Source: Candidatus Wolfebacteria bacterium
Lineage (GTDB): Bacteria; Patescibacteriota; Minisyncoccia; UBA6257; UBA9933
Assembly (NCBI GenBank): GCA_026394835.1
Contig: JAPLZW010000005.1
Coordinates: 1-5,794 of the forward strand
Reading direction: 5' to 3'
Length of the DNA: 5,794 nt
Shown one piece after another: positions 1-5,398 of this stretch (position 1 is its first letter; each line of letters opens with the position of its first letter). The translations under genes and the position numbers were made by a program. The notes under the pieces are model-generated. The model was not told where the DNA came from, made no database searches, and saw only the letters and a list, made by a program, of their open reading frames with translations.

Positions 1-11
1 GGGGGTTATTT

Positions 12-40
12 TTTAATGTTAAAATCATTGAAGGTAAAAT
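12..40 (+). promoter_or_regulatory. weak candidate promoter for ppsA
   Basis: The hexamer TAAAAT (35-40) resembles a -10 box and lies 17 bases after TTTAAT (12-17), a poor -35 match. Transcription would start near 47, leaving a leader of about ten bases. The stretch is almost pure A/T, so chance matches are likely. The bases 18-45 also hold a 6-bp inverted repeat (GTTAAA/TTTAAC) followed by six T, which could instead be the weak end signal of a gene upstream of the window. Confidence 0.2.
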
Positions 41-55
41 TTAACTTTTTTAAAT

Positions 56-2530
56 ATGGCTAAACCTTTTATTAAGCATATGGAGGAAGTCGGCATCAAG
101 GACGTTGCCGAGGTCGGTGGTAAAAACGCTTCATTGGGCGAGATGATTCAGAAGCTTGAGCCTAAAGGCGTGAAAATCCCCGGCGGATTCGTGATTACGG
201 CATACGCGTATAGATACTTTTTAAAGAAGGCGGAAATCCCCGCCTTCGCCAAGGCTTCGGCGGGCAAAGCAAAATCAAAAAAAACAGGGAAAATCAGCTT
301 GGAAAAATTTATCAGGCAAGAGCTTAAGGGCTTGAATACGAAAAATCTTGATGATTTGGAAGCTCGGGGCAGGATTGTGCGGGAGGCGATAAAGTCCGCC
401 AAATTTCCTAAAGACCTTGAAAAGGAAATTGTAAAAGGATACGTCGCGATGGAAAAGAAGTACGGTAAAAATACGGATGTTGCCGTACGTTCTTCGGCAA
501 CAGCCGAGGATTTGCCCGGCGCTTCTTTTGCGGGGGAGCACGAAACATATTTGAATATCCGCGGTAAGGATGAAGTCTTGGAAGCCGCGAAGTCGTCCAT
601 GGCGTCCTTATTTACCGCCAGAGCGATCTCTTACCGCGTAGACAAGCATTTTGACCACTTTAAGGTGGCGCTTTCGGTAGGGGTCCAGAAGATGGTGCGG
701 TCGGATATCGGATGTTCGGGAGTAATGTTCAGTTTAGATACGGAATCCGGTTTTAAAGATTTGATAATCGTGAACGGTTCGTGGGGTCTGGGGGAGATGA
801 TAGTGCAGGGCGAGGTGACGCCGGACGAATTTTTGGTTTTTAAGGGCAAACTTTTTGACGAAAATTTCAAACCGCTTATCAGCAAAAAACTCGGTGTTAA
901 AAACCGCAAAATGATTTACGCGAAAGGCGGCGGCATCAAGCGGACTAAAATCATCGCGACTTCGCAAAAAGAAAAAGAGACTTTTGTTTTGAGCGAGCCG
1001 GAAATCTTGAAATTGGCGCGCTGGGGGCAATTGGTTGAAGACCACTACACCAAGAAACACGGCAAATGGACTCCGATGGATATGGAGTGGGCGAAAGACG
1101 GCAAAACAAAGGAGATGTTTATGGTCCAGGCAAGGCCGGAGACTATTCACGCGGGCCGGGATTACTCAAAGATAAAAGAATATATCCGTGAAGAAAACGG
1201 AAAACTCATCGTAAAGGGAGCCTCGGTTTCTTCGAAAATTGCATCCGGCAAGGCGAGGGTGATTTTAGACGCGAAAAATATCCACGATTTCCAGGCCGGG
1301 GAAGTGCTGGTAACGGATATGACCGACCCCGATTGGGAGCCGATTATGAAAATCGCTTCCGCTATTGTGACCGACAAGGGCGGCAGGACCAGCCACGCGG
1401 CTATAGTTTCGCGCGAGCTTGGCATTCCTTGCGTCGTGGGTTCGGAAACAGCCACGAAGAAAATAAAAACCGGAGATATGCTTACGGTTGATACGACTGG
1501 CAGTGAAGGCTTGGTGTTCGCGGGCAGTTTGAAATTTAAAATTGTTGAGCATAACGCGAAGAAAATTCCGAAAACCAAAACAAAAATAACAATGAATATC
1601 GCGACTCCGGACACGGCTTTTGAGAAATCATTCTTGCCGAACTCCGGAGTCGGCTTAGCGCGCGAAGAATTCATTATCGCGTCCGATATCGGCATCCATC
1701 CCCTGGCGATGCTCAATTATAAAAATCTTAAGGACGTTAAACTCAAAAAAGAAATAGACGTAAAGACCAAGGGTTGGAAGGACAAGCCGCAATTTTATGT
1801 CGATAAATTGGCTTACGGTATAGCGAAAATCGGCGCGGCCTTTTATCCCAAGCAGGTGATTGTCCGATTTTCGGATTTTAAAACCAATGAATACCGGACA
1901 TTAATCGGCGGCGGGCTTTACGAACCCGAAGAAGAAAATCCGATGATCGGCTGGCGCGGCGCTTCCCGTTATTACAATCCCGCGTTCGCTCCGGCTTTTA
2001 TTCTGGAAATTAAGGCTATCAAAAAGGTCCGCGAGGAAATGGGATTGGACAATGTTCAGGTAATGGTTCCTTTTTGCCGAACCGTCGAAGAGGGCAAAAA
2101 AGTCGTGGACATTATCCACAAAAACGGACTGAAACCGGATTCAGGAATAAAAATTTACGTGATGTGTGAAATCCCATCGGACGTTATTTTGGCGGATGAA
2201 TTCCTAAAAATCTTTGACGGCATGAGCATCGGCTCAAATGACTTGACCCAGCTTACGGTCGGAATTGACCGCGATGGCGGAGGATTAATCAGGGGAATCA
2301 CGAATGAGCGAGATGAATCGGTTAAGATATTAATTGAGCAAGCGATTAAAAAATGCAAAGAGCATAAGAAATATATCGGTATCTGCGGCGATGCGCCTTC
2401 AACTTTCCCCGAGTTCGCGAAGTTTCTGGTTGAGAAAGGAATTGAATCAATGTCCTTGAACCCCGATGTGGTTGTAAAAACCACGATAGCGGTTCACGAG
2501 ATGGAAAAATCTCTTAGAAATAAAAAATAA
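56..2530 (+). CDS. ppsA: phosphoenolpyruvate synthase (pyruvate, water dikinase)
   Basis: Cytosolic enzyme that converts pyruvate, ATP and water to phosphoenolpyruvate, AMP and phosphate, feeding gluconeogenesis. All three family domains are visible in the 824 residues. The N-terminal ATP-binding domain (about 12-365) has VGGKNASLGEM (20-30), RSSATAEDLPGASFAGEHET from R145, GCSGVMFSLDTESG, GSWGLGEMIVQGEVTPDEF and MVQARPET. The swivelling phosphohistidine domain has GGRTSHAAIVSRELG with the catalytic His at 447. The C-terminal PEP/pyruvate barrel has RFSDFKTNEY, ENPMIGWRGASRYY, SIGSNDLTQL (724-733) and the active-site ICGD with Cys777. It is slightly longer than the E. coli enzyme (792), partly through an insertion near residues 59-73 encoded by a palindromic repeat. 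ATG at 56 is chosen because the conserved N-terminus begins at once after it; no Shine-Dalgarno site lies at normal distance. It is monocistronic here, ending in a hairpin shared with convergent argS. Pyruvate phosphate dikinase is less likely, because the motifs and length fit PpsA. Confidence 0.96.
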   Translation: MAKPFIKHMEEVGIKDVAEVGGKNASLGEMIQKLEPKGVKIPGGFVITAYAYRYFLKKAEIPAFAKASAGKAKSKKTGKISLEKFIRQELKGLNTKNLDDLEARGRIVREAIKSAKFPKDLEKEIVKGYVAMEKKYGKNTDVAVRSSATAEDLPGASFAGEHETYLNIRGKDEVLEAAKSSMASLFTARAISYRVDKHFDHFKVALSVGVQKMVRSDIGCSGVMFSLDTESGFKDLIIVNGSWGLGEMIVQGEVTPDEFLVFKGKLFDENFKPLISKKLGVKNRKMIYAKGGGIKRTKIIATSQKEKETFVLSEPEILKLARWGQLVEDHYTKKHGKWTPMDMEWAKDGKTKEMFMVQARPETIHAGRDYSKIKEYIREENGKLIVKGASVSSKIASGKARVILDAKNIHDFQAGEVLVTDMTDPDWEPIMKIASAIVTDKGGRTSHAAIVSRELGIPCVVGSETATKKIKTGDMLTVDTTGSEGLVFAGSLKFKIVEHNAKKIPKTKTKITMNIATPDTAFEKSFLPNSGVGLAREEFIIASDIGIHPLAMLNYKNLKDVKLKKEIDVKTKGWKDKPQFYVDKLAYGIAKIGAAFYPKQVIVRFSDFKTNEYRTLIGGGLYEPEEENPMIGWRGASRYYNPAFAPAFILEIKAIKKVREEMGLDNVQVMVPFCRTVEEGKKVVDIIHKNGLKPDSGIKIYVMCEIPSDVILADEFLKIFDGMSIGSNDLTQLTVGIDRDGGGLIRGITNERDESVKILIEQAIKKCKEHKKYIGICGDAPSTFPEFAKFLVEKGIESMSLNPDVVVKTTIAVHEMEKSLRNKK
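227..265. repeat. GC-rich palindromic repeat inserted in frame in ppsA
   Basis: Overlapping inverted repeats are seen: AAGGCGG (227-233) with CCGCCTT (240-246), and CCCGCC (239-244) with GGCGGG (259-264). The repeat encodes residues of the form AEIPAFAKASAGK in a part of the N-terminal domain where PEP synthases normally have a variable surface segment. Its low-complexity Ala/Lys/Ser product and strong dyad symmetry differ from the rest of the gene, suggesting a mobile palindromic element that kept the reading frame, comparable in concept to Rickettsia palindromic elements. Whether it is multi-copy in this genome cannot be seen from one window. Confidence 0.6.
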
Positions 2531-2535
2531 CCGCT

Positions 2536-2563
2536 AAAACGTCCGCCTAAGGCGGACGTTTTT
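2536..2563. terminator. bidirectional hairpin terminator between ppsA and argS
   Basis: A perfect 12-bp stem, AAAACGTCCGCC (2536-2547) with GGCGGACGTTTT (2551-2562), has a three-base TAA loop. On the + strand it ends in a run of five T (2559-2563), as expected of an intrinsic terminator for ppsA, which stops six bases upstream. On the - strand it ends in four T and lies 15 bases past the argS stop, so it can serve both convergent genes. The core CCGCCTAAGGCGG resembles the palindromic repeat inside ppsA. Confidence 0.88.
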
Positions 2564-2577
2564 AATAACTTAATTTT

Positions 2578-4308
2578 TTACATTTTCTCTGGCGTTTTGA
2601 TGCCTAGAATTTCCAGCCCGTTCTTTAAAACAATGGTGGCAGCGTGAATAAGATTAAGCCGGTTTCCCCGCAGGAGCTTTAAAACTTTTAATATAGGTTC
2701 TTTTTCGTAGAAATAATTGATGGCAGTAGCCAGCTTAAAAAGATATTCGGTAATGATGTTGGTTTCGCGGGTTTCAGCCGCCCGCACTATTACTTCCGGG
2801 AAATAAATCAGCTGGCGTATCAGTGATTTTTCCGAATCGGTTTTAAGCAGCATAAAATCGGTTTTTGAGGGGAAGTGGCCGGCTTTACGTAAAATACTCT
2901 TAAGCCGGGCGTAGGTGTATTGGAGGTACGGTCCGCTATCACCTTCAAAGCTCAAAGATTTTTCAAAATCAAAAATTATATCGCTTCCCAAGCTGGCTTT
3001 GAGCAGGGAGTATTTCACGGCTCCAATGGATATCATTTCCGCCACTTCCTGTTCTTTTGATTTCGTGATTTTCTCCCTCTTTGAAGACATAAGGGTTTTT
3101 AAGGCTCCGATTTTTATTTTTTCCAAAAGGTCTTCTGCTTTTATAACGTCTCCGGTGCGGCTCGACATTTTTCCCGATGGCAAGCGGATCATTCCGTGCG
3201 TGATATGCTTGGTTCTTTTGGCGAGTTTGGGGTTTATCTTATTCAACGCGGCGAGAAGGACTTTGAAGTAATCAATAATCTCGTTGCCTGTCACTATTAT
3301 CGAGATGTCATACGGAAAATTTTTGAATTTGGTCGGCGCGAGACCGAGCTCTTTGGCTTCGTAGGTCGGCAAGCCGTTGCTATTAATGAAAACCCGGCGG
3401 TGCAGACCGTATTTTTCTCCGGGAAAAACCACCGCTCCTTCGCTTATTTCAAAAATTCCCTTTTTCAAATTTTCTCTCACGAGTTTCGCGCCTATTTCCG
3501 CAACTTTGCTCTCAAGGTAATAAAAATCGAATTTTACTCCCAATCGTTTATATATTTTTTCAAAATATTCCAGGCTCCATTTTCTGCCTTTTATGTAAAT
3601 ATCTTTAATCTCTTTATCTAGGGCGAAAATTTTCCGGTTCAAATCGGTTATTTCAAGTTTAGCCTTCTCATCCTCTTCAAAAGCTTTAGCGCCCAAGGAG
3701 TAAGACTCACCCATAAATTTTACTTTGTGGTCCAGGGTTTGTTTTGAAAGCTGGGCGAGAGAAAGGTCTTCCGACTTCATCTTTTTCATCATTCCCCAAA
3801 TAGCTTTGGCAACATGCATGCCTACGTCTCCCTGGTAATTCGCCCGCTTTACTTTGGCGCCGTTTTTCTCAAAAATTCTAGCTAATGTTTCGCCGACGAT
3901 ATTGCTGTAAAGATGGCCGATATGGAATTCTTTGAATGGATTCGGGTCGGTAAATTCCACTATAGCTTTTTTGTTTTTCCAGGTATCGGATTTTCCGTAA
4001 TTCTTGTCTTTCTTAATAATACTTTTTAGTTCTTCGGAGAGAATTTTTTCGGATAGCCAGAAATTTATGAATCCCGGCGCAACAATTTCTATTTTCTCAA
4101 AGAAGTTTTTCGGAGATTTCTCATTAAGGTTTTTAACTATTTTTTCGGCCAGAAGAAGAGGATTGGCTTTCTCAATCTTTGCCATCTTGAGGGCGATATT
4201 TGTGGAATAATGCCCGAATTTTTCGTTGTCCGGCGGAAAAACTTCTATCGTGGCCGCTTTTTTACCCACAGCTTGTTTTAACAGATTTTCTATCTTAGCT
4301 TTAATCAT
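2578..4308 (-). CDS. argS: arginyl-tRNA synthetase
   Basis: Class I aminoacyl-tRNA synthetase that charges tRNA-Arg with arginine using ATP, in the cytosol. The 576 residues cover the whole family. The N-terminal tRNA-recognition domain (about 1-105) has FGHYSTNIALKMAK (31-44). The Rossmann catalytic domain has the HIGH motif at 129-132, YQGDVGMH (158-165), GLPTYEAKELGLA (312-324) and KMSSR (380-384, the KMSKS equivalent). The C-terminal DALR-type anticodon-binding domain starts near GPYLQYTYARLKSIL (459-473) and ends with the typical VLKNGLEILGI.TPEKM. The start ATG (4306-4308 on the complement) gives the expected N-terminus. The only purine-rich stretch upstream, GGGA, is too close to the ATG for a normal Shine-Dalgarno site. 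It converges with ppsA and diverges from smpB. The upstream region holds a good promoter and a long inverted repeat ending right at the start codon, suggesting leader-based control. No key residue is missing. Confidence 0.97.
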   Translation of the reverse strand: MIKAKIENLLKQAVGKKAATIEVFPPDNEKFGHYSTNIALKMAKIEKANPLLLAEKIVKNLNEKSPKNFFEKIEIVAPGFINFWLSEKILSEELKSIIKKDKNYGKSDTWKNKKAIVEFTDPNPFKEFHIGHLYSNIVGETLARIFEKNGAKVKRANYQGDVGMHVAKAIWGMMKKMKSEDLSLAQLSKQTLDHKVKFMGESYSLGAKAFEEDEKAKLEITDLNRKIFALDKEIKDIYIKGRKWSLEYFEKIYKRLGVKFDFYYLESKVAEIGAKLVRENLKKGIFEISEGAVVFPGEKYGLHRRVFINSNGLPTYEAKELGLAPTKFKNFPYDISIIVTGNEIIDYFKVLLAALNKINPKLAKRTKHITHGMIRLPSGKMSSRTGDVIKAEDLLEKIKIGALKTLMSSKREKITKSKEQEVAEMISIGAVKYSLLKASLGSDIIFDFEKSLSFEGDSGPYLQYTYARLKSILRKAGHFPSKTDFMLLKTDSEKSLIRQLIYFPEVIVRAAETRETNIITEYLFKLATAINYFYEKEPILKVLKLLRGNRLNLIHAATIVLKNGLEILGIKTPEKM

Positions 4309-4455
4309 TCCCAGTAGTAGACCCGCGATATCAATTCGTGATTCAAGATATCGGAGTCAATTAGTTTTATAAACTTTTCTTAATCAATAAATCTTGTCCC
4401 AATATAAGCTTCGCGAATTGGATTGAATCAATCGCGGGCTTACCACTGGGCATTA
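4309..4455 (-). promoter_or_regulatory. structured argS mRNA leader, candidate regulatory RNA
   Basis: Seen directly: bases 4310-4329 and 4431-4450 are inverted repeats of each other (17 of 20 identical). The pairing resumes with TGATTCAA (4339-4346) and TTGAATCA (4423-4430) after a 9-base bulge. In RNA read from the argS strand, two of the three differences are G-U pairs, while in RNA of the other strand only one is, which favours a function in the argS transcript. From the predicted promoter the RNA would start near 4455, so the 5' arm is the very start of the RNA and the 3' arm ends one base before the AUG. Two local hairpins, CGCG(A)ATTG/CAATCGCG (4412-4436) and CGATATC/GATATCG (4326-4353), would compete with the long stem, as in a two-state switch. 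No T-box consensus or known riboswitch was recognised. The regulatory role is inferred. The alternative is a small inverted-repeat mobile element. Confidence 0.5.
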
Positions 4456-4461
4456 ATTAAA

Positions 4462-4490
4462 AGTATAAGGTAGCGGATATTAAGTAGCAA
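4462..4490 (-). promoter_or_regulatory. argS promoter (sigma-70 type)
   Basis: Read on the complement: TTGCTA (4490-4485; 4 of 6 to TTGACA), a spacer of exactly 17 bases, then TATACT (4467-4462; 5 of 6 to TATAAT). The start of transcription would lie near 4455, just before the inverted repeat of the argS leader. The -35 region is part of the inverted repeat shared with the divergent smpB promoter. Confidence 0.55.
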
Positions 4491-4514
4491 GGATTTTATC
4501 TAATACTTGCTACT
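4483..4514. repeat. 9-bp inverted repeat covering both divergent -35 regions
   Basis: AGTAGCAAG (4483-4491) and CTTGCTACT (4506-4514) are perfect inverted repeats with a 14-base A/T-rich spacer. Each arm, read in its own direction, contains the TTGCTA -35 candidate of one promoter: argS to the left, smpB to the right. It could be an operator or activator site for a dimeric protein acting on both genes, or simply a conserved extended -35 sequence used twice. A hairpin in an RNA is less likely, as neither predicted transcript would contain both arms. Confidence 0.55.
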
Positions 4515-4535
4515 ATCTCCTAAATTCTGGATACT
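4507..4535 (+). promoter_or_regulatory. smpB-ssrA promoter, probably giving a leaderless mRNA
   Basis: TTGCTA (4507-4512), a 17-base spacer and GATACT (4530-4535) mirror the argS promoter on the other strand, with the same -35 hexamer and spacing. The usual six to seven bases between the -10 box and the start site puts transcription start at about 4542, the A of the smpB ATG, so the message would be leaderless. This fits the absence of any Shine-Dalgarno sequence. A second candidate, TTACCA (4440-4445) with an 18-base spacer and TATAAG (4464-4469), would give a leader of about 66 bases. Confidence 0.45.
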
Positions 4536-4541
4536 AAATAT

Positions 4542-4979
4542 ATGTCTATAGCAGAAAACAAACGCGCGTATTTTGATTACTCTATCCTTGAAACTTATGA
4601 AGCGGGAATTGAGCTTTTGGGTTTTGAGGTGAAGGCGATAAAATCCGGCAGGATGAACCTGGGGGGTTCCTTTGTCGTTCTTCGCGGGGGCGAGGCCTGG
4701 CTTTTGAACGCCGACATTCCGCCTTACCAGCCGTTAAATACTCCGGAAGATTACGATTCCAAGCGCACGAGAAAGCTTTTGCTTAAAAAATCGGAGCTGG
4801 AAGGCTTAATTGGCAGGACTAAGGAAAAGGGTTTGACTTTAATTCCTTTAAAGGCCTATACTAAAAACCACCGAATAAAGCTTGAAATCGGCTTGGCTAG
4901 GAGCAAGAAGGCCCCGGATAAGCGCGAAAGCATTAAGAAAAGGGAAGCGTTGCGAGAAATAAGACGAAATGTCGGCTAA
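4542..4979 (+). CDS. smpB: SsrA-binding protein SmpB
   Basis: Small basic RNA-binding protein that binds the tRNA-like domain of tmRNA and delivers it to ribosomes stalled on broken mRNA, where its C-terminal tail occupies the empty mRNA channel. The 145 residues show the family pattern: NKRAYFDYSILETYEAGIELLGFEVKAIK (6-34, read in parts as N6, Y10, Y13, EAGIEL 20-25 and EVKAIK 29-34), the N-x-x-GSF segment near 39-44, AYTKNHRIKLEIGLARSKK (105-122... GLAR at 117-120) and DKRESIKKRE (126-135). The tail beyond this basic motif is about ten residues (ALREIRRNVG), shorter than in the 160-residue E. coli protein but still basic. ATG at 4542 gives the conserved N-terminus; no ribosome binding site precedes it. 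The stop codon TAA (4977-4979) directly abuts the first base of the tmRNA gene, so both partners are very probably made from one transcript. Confidence 0.96.
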   Translation: MSIAENKRAYFDYSILETYEAGIELLGFEVKAIKSGRMNLGGSFVVLRGGEAWLLNADIPPYQPLNTPEDYDSKRTRKLLLKKSELEGLIGRTKEKGLTLIPLKAYTKNHRIKLEIGLARSKKAPDKRESIKKREALREIRRNVG

Positions 4980-5326
4980 GGGGACGTATTGGCCTCGATG
5001 GCGGTTCATTGATAAAATCGCAAGTTGAGCATGATTCATTGCCTCACAAATCCAGGAATCAAAACTATATCTGGCAATAACAGATTAGCTCCGGCTTTCG
5101 CTTTCGCTTAAGCCGGCATCTCTTGCTTAGCGTCCGGATAGGCAAGTAAGGTGTTATAACTCGGACTGGCTCTGGCCTTCGCCTAAGCGTCGGAGGACAA
5201 AATAAGGCAAAGGTTTGGAATTTTTTCGTTCCGATTAAAGATTCCAACCCTACAAATATCGGGACTAAACTTGTAGAAATTTTATCAAAAGCCTGTCACA
5301 CGCGGGTTCAACTCCCGCCGTCTCCA
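4980..5326 (+). ncRNA. ssrA: transfer-messenger RNA (tmRNA)
   Basis: Rescues stalled ribosomes with SmpB: it acts as alanine tRNA, then as template for a degradation tag. Seen in the sequence: acceptor stem GGGGACG (4980-4986) with CGTCTCC (5319-5325), including the G3-U wobble that AlaRS recognises, and discriminator A5326; T arm GCGGG-TTCAACT-CCCGC (5302-5318); helix 2, TTGATAAAAT (5009-5018) with ATTTTATCAA (5279-5288), continued by CAAGTT (5021-5026) with AACTTG (5268-5273). PK1 is formed around GATTC/GAATC (about 5033-5060). The tag frame is 5073-5111, with its stop inside helix 5 (CCGGCTT 5091-5097, AAGCCGG 5110-5116). PK2 is CTTGC/GCAAG plus GTCCG/CGGAC (5122-5166), PK3 CTCTGG/TCGGAG plus CCTT/AAGG (5170-5208), and PK4 covers about 5211-5259. 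A full CCA is not encoded (CAG follows A5326), so it must be added. No convincing own promoter is seen, so processing from the smpB transcript is inferred. Confidence 0.96.
5073..5111 (+). other. tmRNA-encoded proteolysis tag, GNNRLAPAFAFA
   Basis: Taking GGC (5073-5075) as resume codon, the frame reads GNNRLAPAFAFA and ends at TAA (5109-5111), giving A-GNNRLAPAFAFA with the alanine carried by tmRNA. The alternative GCA one base later runs into TAG after four codons, so it is rejected. Resume codons for Gly are known, for example in Bacillus subtilis. The stop lies in helix 5 as is usual. The end AFA differs from the common ALAA but resembles the YAFA ending of mycoplasma tags, still a hydrophobic C-terminus that tag proteases could recognise. 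The exact resume codon is inferred. Confidence 0.8.
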
Positions 5327-5327
5327 C
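5310..5327 (+). repeat. direct repeat copy 1: tmRNA 3' end
   Basis: AACTCCCGCCGTCTCCAC is the 3' half of the tmRNA T arm plus the acceptor strand. It recurs exactly 172 bases downstream at 5482-5499. tRNA and tmRNA 3' ends are classic attachment sites of integrative elements. Confidence 0.8.
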
Positions 5328-5329
5328 AG

Positions 5330-5368
5330 ATAATAAAAATGGGGCACCATGTGTCCCATTTTTATTAT
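5330..5368 (+). terminator. intrinsic terminator of the smpB-ssrA transcript
   Basis: A long hairpin: TAATAAAAATGGG (5331-5343) pairs perfectly with CCCATTTTTATTA (5355-5367), extended outward by A5330-T5368 and inward by a G-T wobble and three more pairs around a CAT loop (5348-5350). The stem end and following bases are T-rich (5359-5370). It starts four bases after the last tmRNA base, the expected place for the ssrA terminator. A-rich bases on the left side make it potentially active in both directions. Confidence 0.85.
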
Positions 5369-5376
5369 TTTATGAA

Positions 5377-5388
5377 GGGAGTTGAACC
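5377..5388 (-). repeat. inverted copy of the tmRNA T arm
   Basis: GGGAGTTGAACC is the exact reverse complement of bases 5305-5316 in the tmRNA T arm. Together with the terminator between them, it forms a larger palindrome-like arrangement. Twelve bases could match by chance in a GC-rich setting, but a second copy of the tmRNA end close by makes common origin more likely. Confidence 0.5.
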
Positions 5389-5398
5389 TGAAGGGGGT

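Noticed and set aside
148..1716. Several minus-strand open frames of 88 to 184 residues opposite ppsA
   Set aside because: They lie fully within a gene with complete family motifs on the other strand and show no recognisable domains; they are antisense shadows.
2915..4210. Plus-strand open frames opposite argS
   Set aside because: argS is full length with intact HIGH and KMSSR motifs; these frames are complement artefacts.
4310..4450. A miniature inverted-repeat transposon
   Set aside because: Not excluded, but I see no target-site duplication at the ends, and the fit of its ends to the predicted start of transcription and the argS AUG favours an RNA leader.
4309..4455. T-box riboswitch upstream of argS
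   Set aside because: The T-box consensus (AGGGTGG...ACCGCG) and a stem I with an Arg specifier are not visible, although the position would be right.
4950..4979. A separate ssrA promoter (TTGCGA at 4950-4955)
   Set aside because: No -10-like hexamer stands at usable spacing; the bases before 4980 are GC-mixed coding sequence.
5065..5247. Minus-strand 60-residue frame inside ssrA
   Set aside because: It overlaps helices and pseudoknots of the tmRNA and has no protein-like features.
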